Positions 21,547-31,800 are shown, counted from the first letter of the stretch. The stretch: DNA of 64,000 bases from Prostheceraeus crozeri (GCA_907163375.1 CAJQUW010014352.1:62001-126000), one strand, 5' to 3'. A program made the numbers and translations. The notes: generated by a model from the letters alone, not told the origin.

Positions 21547-22008
21547 ATGAGCAACATAAATGAGTTTTTGAAATTATATGGAACACAGACAACAACGAAT
21601 TTCGATTTAAATAAGATTGCTAATCGATTAGGAATAAAGAATTTTCATGTTCTAATGAGAAACGAATTACAATTCCTAAAAAATAGGCCATCAGGAACCT
21701 TCAGTTCCCGGAACAAAGTTCCATCAATAACTGTAAATTTCATAACGAATCTTCACACTTCAGACCAAAACGGCGTACATTGGTCAGCAGGTATCTTTAG
21801 TAAAAACGGAGATAATTATTATTTTGACTCATACGGACTTCCACCTACGAATGAAGTAAGAGAAATACTTGGCAATGGAATTTATAATACATTTCAAATT
21901 CAAAAACCGGGAATAACTTATTGTGGACAATTATGTCTTTATGTTTTATTTAAATTACAAAAAGGAGTACCATTTCTAGATATTATGTTAGAGTTAAACA
22001 ATCTATAA
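21547..22008 (+). CDS. PRO: Polinton 2 adenain-like cysteine protease
   Basis: A 153-codon open frame, the capsid-maturation protease. Catalytic His at about residue 78 in GVHWSAGIF, acidic partner near 94 in YYFDSYG, and Cys near 126 in TYCGQLCLYVLF, followed by Gly as in adenain. Normal to slightly short for the family. Residues 49-60 (PSGTFSSRNKVPS) are encoded by a pair of GC-rich hairpins (21694-21722), between conserved parts, and look like an in-frame insertion. The gene is read toward the integrase, which lies on the opposite strand. It looks whole. Confidence 0.88.
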   Translation: MSNINEFLKLYGTQTTTNFDLNKIANRLGIKNFHVLMRNELQFLKNRPSGTFSSRNKVPSITVNFITNLHTSDQNGVHWSAGIFSKNGDNYYFDSYGLPPTNEVREILGNGIYNTFQIQKPGITYCGQLCLYVLFKLQKGVPFLDIMLELNNL

Positions 22009-22042
22009 CTCAAGCGAAGCTAGCTAAAGCGCCACCTAGAGG

Positions 22043-23455
22043 TTAAAGCTCTGTTTTCTGTAATTCATTTTGATAAAAACGACCTCTGATATCCTCATTA
22101 TCTAAATCTTTAATTTCATAAGTAATCGGATAACTTTGATTTATTTTGCAAACTTCAAATATTTCTTTAGTCCAATAGCCAACAAAGCCTTTTTCAAATT
22201 TATTCTTATATTTAAATATCCTAACTCTATCTCCAATTTTAAATTTTGGCTTAAGTTTCTGCAAATTCGGATTACTCTCATTCAAATTATTATTCTCGAA
22301 TATTTTCTTTCGTACTAGATCAGGGTCGTCAGAAGCATTCTTTGGAGTTTCTTCAATACCAGAATGAACTTTATTATTGTACTCTTCTACAATTCCTGGT
22401 AATATCTTCAACCATTTCTGATTTTTTTGCTCAGTAAATTTCTTGAATAATTTATTTTTTAACGTCCGATTGAATCTTTCTATCACTACAGCTTTTCCTG
22501 CATTTTCAGTTGAATAAACTGAGCCTTGGCGATGACTTTCGTCTGTTTCAAATAGTGGCTGAACGTTTCTGTTATAAAATTCCGACCCTTTATCAACAAA
22601 CAATTTTTTTGGCTTTCTATTACTTTCTTTAAAGATTTCTTCAAACGCATATTTAACTGATAGACCACTTTTATTTTTTAAAGGTTTTACCCAAGCGTAT
22701 CGTGTATATAAATCTATAACGGTCAATGCGTATTTGTAGTCCCTTTCATTCGGCATATGAATAAGATCAGCACTCCAAATATCATCTTTATTAAATACTT
22801 TTACTTTCAATAAATATTTAGGCCTTCTGTATTCCCTATGAATTTCAGACGCGTAGGTTCGAGCGTTGCTCTCAGAGTTATTAGTTCGAGCGTTGCTCTC
22901 AGACAGCTTTGCTGTCGTTTCATTTAAACCCTGACCGAATAATATTTTAGCTTGTAAAGCTTTCTTAACAAACATTCTTTCAATTTTTTCTCTAAATGTA
23001 GGATTTTGAATATTATCTAATTCTTGAATCATCTTCTTATCAGCTGCATGTCGAGAACTTAGATCATGATTTCGATAAGCTAAATCATGCCTGTAAGCTG
23101 CGGCATCTACTCTATTTATCGGTTCTTCACCTGGTTTCGGATTATTATTCTCATCTAGTCTTATATCTAATCGAGTTCCTGGACCGGTATATGAATGACC
23201 AGGAAGATGTTTTTCTTTCGAATATTTACTCCAAATAAATCCAGGAAAGTTTTCTAATGTTTTTTGTATATCACCACCGAAGTGGTGTGGAACTTTGTTC
23301 TTGTCACCACCGTAGGTAGTAGCCAAACTTTGTTTGTCGTCGTTACCTTCATAAATTTTACAATTTAAGTTTTTATTTTTGTTTAATAGATAATTCAATA
23401 AATCTAAATTAGAAATTTTTAATTTAATTAAATTTTCGGAATTTTTAGAATTCAT
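22043..23455 (-). CDS. INT: phospholipase A2-like domain fused to Polinton integrase
   Basis: One 470-codon open frame with two domains. Residues about 70-175 form a parvovirus-VP1-type phospholipase A2-like domain: calcium-loop motif YTGPGTRLD near 89 and catalytic-type HDLAY at 123-127 after DAAAYR. A hydrophilic linker follows, with a repeated SESNART (186-201) encoded by GC-rich hairpins. Residues about 215-470 are an rve-type integrase: Asp 230 in IWSADLIHM, Asp 288 in LFVDKGSEF, Glu 326 in VVIERFNRTL, then a chromo/SH3-like tail (IGDRVRIFKYKN, YWTKEIFEV). The usual Polinton integrase N-terminal zinc-binding part was not seen; the phospholipase domain stands in its place. The frame is open throughout. 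Confidence 0.88.
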   Translation of the reverse strand: MNSKNSENLIKLKISNLDLLNYLLNKNKNLNCKIYEGNDDKQSLATTYGGDKNKVPHHFGGDIQKTLENFPGFIWSKYSKEKHLPGHSYTGPGTRLDIRLDENNNPKPGEEPINRVDAAAYRHDLAYRNHDLSSRHAADKKMIQELDNIQNPTFREKIERMFVKKALQAKILFGQGLNETTAKLSESNARTNNSESNARTYASEIHREYRRPKYLLKVKVFNKDDIWSADLIHMPNERDYKYALTVIDLYTRYAWVKPLKNKSGLSVKYAFEEIFKESNRKPKKLFVDKGSEFYNRNVQPLFETDESHRQGSVYSTENAGKAVVIERFNRTLKNKLFKKFTEQKNQKWLKILPGIVEEYNNKVHSGIEETPKNASDDPDLVRKKIFENNNLNESNPNLQKLKPKFKIGDRVRIFKYKNKFEKGFVGYWTKEIFEVCKINQSYPITYEIKDLDNEDIRGRFYQNELQKTEL

Positions 23456-23531
23456 TTTAAAAGATAAAAAAAATTTAAAAGATAAAATAAAATAATTGTT
23501 TTACCGAAAAGAACCAAAGGTTCTGAGGTTA

Positions 23532-24014
23532 TTACCTTATCATACTAGGACTTAGATATATTCCAGAACCATCTTTAGTTTCTTTAATTTCAATTAAATC
23601 ATCAACATTGTGGAGAATATTTTTAAGAACTCGTTTTCCTTCATCAACTAATTTTAATTTACTAATAAAATTATCTACTATTCCTTCTCCCCTAGCAACT
23701 TTCTCTAACTCTCTATTATGACGTTTTTGTTCTTCTAATGCTGCCTTCTCTGATTTATTTTTATTTACTGCTTGGACAATACCAGCTGTCCCACCTGCAA
23801 CACTTCCTGCTGCTGCTATGCCACCTATTATTAGTGGAATTAATGGGAGAATCCCGCCATTCTTTTCTTCTTGTAATTGAATATTCTCTATCATTGGTTT
23901 ACTTATGTAATACTTTTTTTTATTAATCGTAATAGTTTTAGGGGTATTTTTGTCAGCAATATTACGTAATTTTAATTCAACAGTTTTATTATTATTACCT
24001 TTCGCTTGCGACAT
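23532..24014 (-). CDS. small basic-hydrophobic virion-like protein (Polinton 2)
   Basis: A 160-codon open frame. The N-terminus is basic (LKLRNIADKNTPKTITINKKK), followed by a hydrophobic Gly/Ala stretch at residues about 54-85 (GGILPLIPLIIGGIAAAGSV) and then a charged helix (NKSEKAALEEQKRHNREL). The layout resembles the 68-residue protein of the other Polinton at 5431-5637 and pX-like small core proteins of adenovirus-related elements. It precedes the capsid gene in the same minus-strand block. Function is inferred only from layout and position. Confidence 0.5.
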   Translation of the reverse strand: MSQAKGNNNKTVELKLRNIADKNTPKTITINKKKYYISKPMIENIQLQEEKNGGILPLIPLIIGGIAAAGSVAGGTAGIVQAVNKNKSEKAALEEQKRHNRELEKVARGEGIVDNFISKLKLVDEGKRVLKNILHNVDDLIEIKETKDGSGIYLSPSMIR

Positions 24015-24039
24015 TTTTAATAAAAAAATTTTAAGTTAT

Positions 24040-24180
24040 CAAAAATTCAAATCTATTCTAGTTATGAAAATTTTAAATTAAGAATTTTTTTTAATCTATT
24101 CTAGTTATGAAAAAATTTTTAAGTTAAGAATTTTTAAGTTAACAAAAATTTTAATCTATTCTAGTTATGAAAAAAATTAA
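24040..24180 (-). repeat. threefold AT-rich intergenic repeat
   Basis: The phrase AATCTATTCTAGTTATGAAAA recurs three times within 140 bp between the small virion protein and the capsid gene. It lies upstream of the former and may be part of its promoter. Confidence 0.7.
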
Positions 24181-24202
24181 TTAATCGACTAAGTCTTGGT
24201 CT

Positions 24203-25536
24203 TTAACCGATCCTAACCATCTTTCCATTAAGAATTTCAATAGAATATTTTGCATCTTCTAGCAATAAACCATAAGCCATCAATGAAGTTGTGGAATCTT
24301 TCTTTTCAATATTAATTGTTACATCACAACCATTTTTAATAATATCTTCAGATTGTGCACTTAAATCGAAACAGAAAATTGGATATAAATGTCTCCAATC
24401 TCCAGGAGTTAATTGTGGTTCAACTCCAAATTCTATACAAAGATTTCTATAAGCATCATATCCTTCCATAAATTGATTATTGGTATCATCGAATCTTAAT
24501 GGATCAATTGGATATCGGGTTTGATTTAATGAAACTTGTAAACTTCGAATTGTATTAATATGGAAGAGATTATTGTTCTTATCAAAACTTGGAGAATTAT
24601 TTCTTTGAAAAGTTAGTAATAAATATCTTGGAGTATTCGCAGTTCTAGTAAAATGCCAGTTAAATCTTTGTTCGGAAAAAGTTACTGAACTAGCAGTTCT
24701 CTTTAGAAAATTTACTGGAATTGGTTTGTTAGTATTTAATCTTTTTGCAATAGCTGTTTCAACCCTTAAACTAGGAGTAATATGCTTAATTCACCATTCA
24801 AGTCTATCAATTTTTAAATATGCTTTTTTCCAGTCTTACCAAAAAAGATTAATTCATTATTTGCTGTACGATGAATTATTAATTTAAATTTTAATTGATA
24901 TGATATTTTATCATAATCTAAATATCCGAATAATGGAGACAATGACCAATTTACTGTCTGTTTACTTTTCTTATTAAACTCACGTCTTTCTTTATATGCA
25001 TCATTATTTGTTTTATTTAAATGTTTTGCAATATTTTCTACATCTTTCGCAATTCCTGCTGCATCTGTTCCGGCGTGAGTTAAATCATCAATAATTATAC
25101 CATCATTAGTATCAGGAAACCAACCTTCGATTTCATGCTTTTTATTATTTTCACCAATTGTTACAAATCTAAGCATTGTATCAATTACACCTGGAGAATC
25201 ACTTATTGTTTCTATATTTTGAGTTGCAACATCTAAACGCATTTGTGTAAATAATCTTGGAAAGAAATTATTCTCTAGTGCAATATTATCGGTTTCTGGT
25301 AATGGTGTTGTAAAATTGGCATCACTATACAAAGAATATTCACAGTGTAAAAATGAATCAGGTAGATATAAATAACTCTGCTGATTATCAACTTCAAAAA
25401 TTAAATCACCTCCAGTATTTACTCTACTGGAAGATCCGGGATTCATAGCAATTCTTATATAGTCATTCTTTTTTTGATTGTAACTGACGAACGGAGGATC
25501 GTCTAATCTAAATTTATTTTCGATAAGCGAAGACAT
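24203..25536 (-). pseudogene. MCP: Polinton 2 major capsid protein (double jelly roll)
   Basis: The region codes on the minus strand for the major capsid protein. The start (MSSLIENKFRLDDPPFV, then GGDLIFEVDNQQSYLYLPDS and NNFFPRLFTQMRLDV) shows the N-terminal jelly-roll strands typical of Polinton capsid proteins. The end (GDWRHLYPIFCFDLSAQ, TINIEKK) aligns with the C-terminal capsid piece of the other Polinton at 2434-2828. It would build the icosahedral shell. The gene looks broken, with about one interruption. Its neighbours are the small virion proteins on both sides. Confidence 0.75.
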
Positions 25537-25703
25537 TTTTATAAAAAATAATTTGACTTTTTGTTTTTCTCACACACAGAAAAAATTCTGCTAAAATAAT
25601 TTTACTAAAATAATTTTGCTAAAAAATTTTTGCTAAAATAATTTTGCTAAAAAATTTTACTAAAAAAAATTTTACTAAAAAAAATTTTACTAAAAAATAT
25701 ATT

Positions 25704-26267
25704 TTAGAATTTTGCTAGACCAGCTCCGCTACAGCTTTGCTGGTTAGACCGAAGGTTGCTATTAATACCATTACCTCTTATTTCTTCAATTGTTTTTTTA
25801 TTATTTTTATTTTCATTATGTTTACTATTAGACGGAGCTCCGCTCCTCAAGGTTTCACCCCCGACTGCTATGTTAGCAATTTTGTTTTTTGTTTCCTCTG
25901 AAAGTTTTTTTAAATTTTTTAGTTCTTCAGAATCATTCCTAAGTTTACGAATAGCTTCTAGTTGTTTTAATTCGTTTTGAGACTTAACAGCATTTGATAT
26001 TGCACTAGCTGTACTACCTATAGCAGCTGCTCCTTTTGCAGCAGATGTAATCAAATCTTTATTATTTTTTATTAAGTTAACGATACTTCCAATACCAGAA
26101 AAGATGCCAGCCCCTTCTTTTTGGACGGCACCTGCGGTGCCTAGGAACTTTTGTGTTCCGACAGTTTCTACACTATCATAATGGTACACAGGTTTCTGAG
26201 ATGGTTCAGGAGCAATTTTATTATTTGATGCAAAATGTTTAAGATTGTGTTTATAAATTATAGGCAT
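25704..26267 (-). CDS. Polinton 2 hypothetical minor-capsid-like protein, 187 aa
   Basis: An open frame of 187 codons upstream of the capsid gene on the same strand. It starts MPIIYKHNLKHF, has a Gly/Ala-rich amphipathic or hydrophobic segment at residues about 50-95 (GAGIFSGIGSIVNLI, AAKGAAAIGSTASAISNAV), then a charged coiled-coil-like helix (KQLEAIRKLRNDSEELKNLKKL). The C-terminal 20 residues (NLRSNQQSCSGAGLAKF) and an internal GETLRSGAP piece come from GC-rich hairpin inserts. A pVI-like membrane-active minor capsid role is possible but unproven. Confidence 0.5.
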   Translation of the reverse strand: MPIIYKHNLKHFASNNKIAPEPSQKPVYHYDSVETVGTQKFLGTAGAVQKEGAGIFSGIGSIVNLIKNNKDLITSAAKGAAAIGSTASAISNAVKSQNELKQLEAIRKLRNDSEELKNLKKLSEETKNKIANIAVGGETLRSGAPSNSKHNENKNNKKTIEEIRGNGINSNLRSNQQSCSGAGLAKF

Positions 26268-26309
26268 TTTTTAAGATTAAATTTGACTTTTGGGAAAAAT
26301 ATCTACGTG

Positions 26310-26654
26310 TTAAGATTTACGTTTGTGAATGGACAACAACTTCGAGATAACTTTATTAATTGACTGTTGCACTTTATCTATTGCGTCAAGTAGCGTGTGA
26401 TGTACTTTAATTTCTTTTCTATTAACTTGGATTTTCTGCTGATTAATCTTCAATGCCGTTTTAAGTGCATTTAACTTAATTTTAAGAACATCTAATTGTC
26501 TTTTAACAGCATCTAACTGTTCTTTATTTTCTTTAGAGTTTTCTTGTAAATTTTTCTTTAATTCATTTTCTAAATTGATTTTAAGAGTTTTCATTTTATC
26601 AACTTTTTGATTAAGCGAGTTTACTTCATTTATTATTCTATTCATCTTTTTCAT
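26310..26654 (-). CDS. Polinton 2 coiled-coil protein, 114 aa (fibre-stalk-like)
   Basis: A 114-codon frame made almost wholly of Leu/Ile/Lys/Glu/Asn heptads (KMKTLKINLENELKK, DAVKRQLDVLKIKLNAL). It starts one base after the end of the next coiled-coil frame (26655-26987). With that frame and the tail-fibre-like frame at 26996-27202 it may be one fibre gene, or they may be separate small genes. Treated as part of the fossil element. Confidence 0.45.
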   Translation of the reverse strand: MKKMNRIINEVNSLNQKVDKMKTLKINLENELKKNLQENSKENKEQLDAVKRQLDVLKIKLNALKTALKINQQKIQVNRKEIKVHHTLLDAIDKVQQSINKVISKLLSIHKRKS

Positions 26655-26987
26655 TTATTGAGTAATTTTAGAACTTAATTCATGAACACTTTTTTGGAAT
26701 GTAGTTTGTAACTGCTTTAAATTTTTTTTAATTCTTTCAGGAAGTTTTTCTATTTCATCTTCTAATTGTTCTTTTAACATTTTTATCTGATGTTTATTTT
26801 TAATGACTGCAGATTTTAACTTTATAGAAAGTAATATTAAAATTTTTGATTGTTCTGAAATCTTTTTAAAAAGTTTTGCTATATCTGCTTCTAGCTCTCT
26901 ATCCTTTTTATCAAGTTTTAATAATTTTTCGTTTAATGATTTGTCATTAAGTTTTAGCAACTTCAATTCATTCATCAGTGGAACCAA
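26655..26987 (-). CDS. Polinton 2 coiled-coil protein, 110 aa (fibre-stalk-like)
   Basis: Another near-continuous coiled coil (NELKLLKLNDKSLNEKLLKL, ELEADIAKLFKKISEQ) between the tail-fibre-like frame and the 114-residue frame. No catalytic residues and no cysteines. Trimeric coiled coils are usual for viral fibres and attachment proteins, hence the suggested role. Confidence 0.45.
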   Translation of the reverse strand: MVPLMNELKLLKLNDKSLNEKLLKLDKKDRELEADIAKLFKKISEQSKILILLSIKLKSAVIKNKHQIKMLKEQLEDEIEKLPERIKKNLKQLQTTFQKSVHELSSKITQ

Positions 26988-26995
26988 AACATCGT

Positions 26996-27202
26996 TTATA
27001 TATTTTTCTTTTCATTTAAGTCATTGATTTGTGTATCAACATATTGTTTATTTGTTAACTCTGTATTTTGTTGCGGAAGAATAGAAAGATGCAATGGACC
27101 AGATAAAACGTCTCCAGTTTTCATGATATAATTTTCTATCTCTATTTCTAATTCACGATTATTCGGGATATATGCACCTCCACCAACATTTGGTAACATC
27201 AT
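26996..27202 (-). CDS. Polinton 2 fibre base with phage tail-fibre-like motif
   Basis: A 68-codon frame. After a Gly/Pro N-terminus (MMLPNVGGGAYIPNNRE), which could be the capsid-anchoring tail, comes MKTGDVLSGPLHLS, then NTELTNKQYVDTQI. The pattern M-x-G-x-L-x-G-x-L-x-L, then T-x-K-Q-Y-V-D, is the repeated signature of many phage tail-fibre proteins. It is directly followed by two coiled-coil frames. It lies at the head of the minus-strand structural block, sharing an intergenic region with the plus-strand replication block. Broken or whole cannot be decided with confidence. Confidence 0.55.
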   Translation of the reverse strand: MMLPNVGGGAYIPNNRELEIEIENYIMKTGDVLSGPLHLSILPQQNTELTNKQYVDTQINDLNEKKNI

Positions 27203-27336
27203 TTTTAAAACAATAAAAAAGTAAAATTTTTTCTAATAAAAATAAAAAAATAAAATTTTTTCTAATAAAAATAAAAAAATAAAATTTTTTCTAATAAAAA
27301 TAAAAAAATAAAATTTTTTCTAATAAAAATAAAAAA
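27203..27336. promoter_or_regulatory. divergent intergenic region with four 29-30-bp repeats
   Basis: Between the divergent fibre-base gene (minus) and the 434-codon gene (plus) lie four tandem copies of AAAATTTTTTCTAATAAAAA plus A-rich spacers. As the only divergent gap between the structural and replication blocks it is the likeliest bidirectional promoter. The last copy runs into the start context AAAAATAAAAAAATGG, which is repeated exactly before the polymerase ATG at 28801. Confidence 0.6.
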
Positions 27337-28641
27337 ATGGAAAATCCAAATTTAAAAAAATTATATTCGCCCGCATCATCCTGTTCTTCTTATTCGACGA
27401 GATCAACGGGATTTGAAAATAAATGTTTTGATAATAATAATAATCCATGTATAGATGTCAATATTTTATTTCAATTACAAGCCGAAATATTTAGAGAACA
27501 GACTAAAGGTTTACCTTCTATAGAAACAAATTATTGTTTATTTCCGGGGGATCCATTTATTAAATTTATGGATATTGTTAGTAAATATAATGATGTAGCT
27601 TATGTGGAATTAAATAAAGAAAATATGGTTATAATAGGTCATAATAATGTTTATGGATTTATTAGAGCAGTGTTGCCAATTAGTAATACTGATTGGATAG
27701 AAACTAAAATTATTAATTATATCAATATTAAAGAATTAGTTAAAAAATTAAAATCTTTTTCCAAAGAAAAAATTAGATTATTTGTTGATGAACAAAATCA
27801 ATATAACATTCATATAGAGAGTAAAAAGCATAACGAAGAATTATTATGTCAAGTTTATTATAGAGACACAATTTATAAACAAGAAACATTAGAAATGCCG
27901 CAAAGATATGATGATGATACGTATATAGGATTATATTCAAACTTAAATATTAATTTGTTAAAATCTTATATAAATGGTTTAGCTCAACAAGAGAAAATTT
28001 ATATGTGGACTACACCTTATACTATTAACAATGACCATAATCATAATAAACGAACCGAAGGTTCTAGGGCTTTGCCCGATCATAACAATCCTCTGAATCA
28101 TATTGAAGAATCTTATGATAAAAATGATGATTCTGTAACATCTGAAAAAGGTGTAAATGGTAAAAAAGATTATAAAAATATTAGTAATTATAAAAAGTTA
28201 TCTAAATTTTATTTTCTTACAATTGAAAATAATAATGATGGCATAGTTGAAGATACTGTTAGACAACTATGTGTCGGGTCTACAAAATTTAAATTAGGAT
28301 TTACATCTAATCAATTTAAAATTTTATCATCTTTAACAAAAACTAAAAGTGATTCAGATTATGGTGGTGTTATTAAATTTTCCAAAAGAGATCAAAGACC
28401 AATATTTTTCTCTATTATATTATTAACAGATAAAAAATGTAATTTAGAATTAGATATTCCAATAAGAGAATGGTATCCTATCATGGAAGGGCATCCTATA
28501 CCAAAAAGTGTAATTTATGATGATGAAGAAACAATTTATGATGATGATGAAGAATCAATTGATGATGATGATGAAGAATCAATAGTTAGTGAAAATAAAT
28601 TTAAATTATCTTTTGATAAAACATTATATGATGAAACTTAA
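27337..28641 (+). CDS. Polinton 2 434-aa protein, possible sliding-clamp-like
   Basis: A 434-codon open frame immediately upstream of the polymerase gene on the same strand. The region at residues about 70-110 (FIKFMDIVSKYNDVAYVEL, VIIGHNNVYGFIRAVLP) and the one at about 320-365 (GFTSNQFKILSSLTK, GGVIKFSKRDQRPIFFSI) vaguely follow the strand-helix pattern of PCNA-type clamps (F-x(n)-I, then V-x-LS-x(n)-PL-x-V). Residues about 230-280 are low-complexity, with a hairpin-encoded RTEGSRALP insert. The C-terminus has an acidic repeat (YDDDEESIDDDDEESI). The clamp idea is inference from weak pattern plus neighbourhood; no family was truly recognised. Confidence 0.5.
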   Translation: MENPNLKKLYSPASSCSSYSTRSTGFENKCFDNNNNPCIDVNILFQLQAEIFREQTKGLPSIETNYCLFPGDPFIKFMDIVSKYNDVAYVELNKENMVIIGHNNVYGFIRAVLPISNTDWIETKIINYINIKELVKKLKSFSKEKIRLFVDEQNQYNIHIESKKHNEELLCQVYYRDTIYKQETLEMPQRYDDDTYIGLYSNLNINLLKSYINGLAQQEKIYMWTTPYTINNDHNHNKRTEGSRALPDHNNPLNHIEESYDKNDDSVTSEKGVNGKKDYKNISNYKKLSKFYFLTIENNNDGIVEDTVRQLCVGSTKFKLGFTSNQFKILSSLTKTKSDSDYGGVIKFSKRDQRPIFFSIILLTDKKCNLELDIPIREWYPIMEGHPIPKSVIYDDEETIYDDDEESIDDDDEESIVSENKFKLSFDKTLYDET

Positions 28642-28800
28642 TATGCTAAAACTTAATATGATAAAACTTAATGTGATAAAGAAAATATAATAACTTAGGA
28701 ACGTGAAATATATGATAATATATAATAACTCTCAAGACCTTGATATTAGAATGTTTTTATCTAAAATTAAAACACAAATTTTTCCTTAAAAAATAAAAAA

Positions 28801-31800
28801 ATGGAAAACACCAAGTTTTATTGTGTCTTATGTAAAAAAAAGTTGCAAACAAAAAGAAGTTATCAATCTCATTTAAATAGTAAATTGCATTTACAAAATG
28901 TAGAACGAGTTGATGAAGGAAATATATTAAAATTAAATAGTTATAAAAACTATCTAGAAACATTACCTACTGATATAAAAGTTAAAAAAATGTTTGATGA
29001 TTATTCACATTCGGAATATAAAAAAGTTTTTAATAGTGAAGATGAGACCATACAAACCGAAGGTTCTACGGCTTCGCCCGTACCAGATGGAAGATATTTA
29101 TTTAGCGATACTGATGAATTTGATGAAGCTGAACGAAACGATGAAGCCTTAGCAAATATAAAATATTTATTTAATCAGTCTTTTCGCGGGACATCGGAGA
29201 TGTCTTCTAGGGCTTCGCCCGTTGAATATAATGAAACCGATAAAACTTTTTCTGATATTCTAACCAACTTTTATAATATATTTAAGAAATCTTTCAAATG
29301 TTATATGAATGTAGAAGTACTTTATACAAAAAATGGACCTGATGGAATTCCTGAAGAAATAATACAAGGACATTTTACAAATTCACAAGAAATTCATAAT
29401 GTAAATGATATACAACCCATATTTGAATCGATGATACTTAAATTAGAAAATTGTATAATTGAAGCCCAGTTACGTGAATCTGGTTGGAGATTTGTTAAAA
29501 TACTATCTAAGAAAATAGTAATTGATAAATATAAAAATAATACTGGTGGTAGTTATGTTCCTTTACCTTTCAGTTCACCTCAAATAATCAACATAAAAAA
29601 TGAAGATGATTATTGTTTTCTGTGGAGTATTATAGCACATTTACATCCTGCAGAATATCATAAAGAAAGACTAAGTCATTATAATAAAGAAGAATACATA
29701 AATGAATTTGATCTTTCTGATGGCTTAGATGAATTTCCATATGATTATAATAGGTTAAAAAAGTTTCATAAAAAGAATAAAAATTTAATAGAAGTAAATG
29801 TTTTTGAATTAAATGTGAATTATGTTTCTATTGGTAAAATTACTCCACTTTACTCAGATTCAAAAAAATTTTATTTGAATAATAAAAATTTATGCCAATC
29901 AGAAATAGTATATAATGATAGAGGAAATTACATGCATCATAATATTTTTTACCAAGGAAATATAATATGTACTGAAAAATTTGAACTTGTTAAAACACTA
30001 TCACCAATAATGATTAATCATAATAATTATAAAGGACGTACTGATGATTATAATTACAAATATTCATCTTTATCTTTAGAATATCAACAAAAATTACAAA
30101 ATTTAAATGAAATTTTACAAAAATGTAAAACAGATTATCAACAACAAACAAAAATATTAGTGCAAGAATATGGCCATAAATATGAAAATAAGATAGAAAC
30201 GATTCAAAAATTAAATGAAGACAATAATAAAGAATCGGCTAAAGCCAGAGGAGCTTCGCTCCGATTAAATAATGAAGAAAATGAAACCAATCAAAAAATA
30301 AATGAATCTTTAAAAAAATGTCTACAACAATATAAAGAACAATATGATAAAGAATATATTTATCAGCTACAAATATTAAATCAAAATTATCATCAAAATA
30401 CATTTAATATTACAAAAGAAATTAATGAAACACATGAAATATATCAAGATAAATTTGAAAAACTAGAACAGTCAAAACAACCAGCACAAGCGAATATATT
30501 ATATTATCAGGGTCATTTTATATTGTGTAAAGATGTTTCTATATTTACAAAAACTTCAGATAATACAAATTTTCCTTGTCTTCAATGTATGACAAGTTTT
30601 AGAACTTTAGAAGAAATGAATAGACATTTGGAGAATTGTCAACAAAACGAAGCAGTTCAAAATACTTTTCCTAAAGATGATTATTTAGAATATAATAAAT
30701 GGTATTTTAAAAATAAAGTACCCTTTACTATTTATTGTGATTTTGAAGCTTATAATGTTAATATGACACGAAATCGAACGGAAAGTTCCAGGGCTTCACC
30801 CGATTCTGAGAATTATAATTCTGAAAATGGTACGGGCCAAGCCTAGAACCTTCGGTTTTTAATTATGAAAAAAGTGCATCTGAACAAAGTAAAGAAAAAT
30901 ATTTATTTGAACAAAAACCATTATGTTGGGGAATGTACATTCATTCAAATTATCCTGAATTATTTAAATCAGAATATTATCAATACTATGGTGAAGATAG
31001 TTCAGAAATGTTTACAAAGAAAGTAGAAGAATTACAAGGACGTTTTTCACAATTGCTTGAAACAAATATTCCAATGATGCCATTAACAGAAAAAGAAAAA
31101 ATTAATTTTGTTAATGAAACAAATTGTTATTACTGTGGAAAAGAATTTGCAAAAAAATATAAAAATGGCAAATATACTGATAAAGTAAAAGATCATGATC
31201 ATCTAAATGGATTATATAGAGGTACAGCACATAATTCTTGTAATCTTAATGCTAATAAATTTAAATATAACTTTGTTCCTCTATATTTCTATAATGGTTC
31301 TAAATATGATTTCCATCTAGTAATGAAAGATTTATTTTCATCTGAAAAATTACAACAACAACAAATAAATGTACTATGTAAAACAGAGGAAGAATATTTT
31401 TCAATGCAATTAGGTTGTATTAGAATTTTAGATGCATTTAGATTTTTTACTCCTTATTCATTAGATGTTATGGGAAAAACTTTGAAATCTGAACAATGTA
31501 AAATATTAAATAAATATAATTTAAAACCTTTAAAAGACATATTTCCGTATGAGTATATAGCCTGCGGCTCACAGTCGAAGACTGATTTTAATTCTGTGAA
31601 TAAAATTATGGAAGAAGAACAACTTCCTCCAATAAATAAATTTAAATCAACATTAAAACAATCACAATTATCTGACGAAGACTATGCAGAAGCTGAAAAA
31701 AATTGGAGAGAGTTAAATTGTAAAACAATGTATGATTATACAATGAAATATCTACAGATAGATGTATTAATACTAGCTGATCTTTTCGAAAACTTTCGTG

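Noticed and set aside
22043-23455. Retrovirus or LTR element because of the integrase
   Set aside because: No gag, reverse transcriptase or LTRs; 6-bp duplication, polymerase and capsid genes identify a Polinton.
26996-27202. Bacterial or phage contamination because of the tail-fibre-like motif
   Set aside because: The frame is embedded in the Polinton gene order with its start context and base composition.
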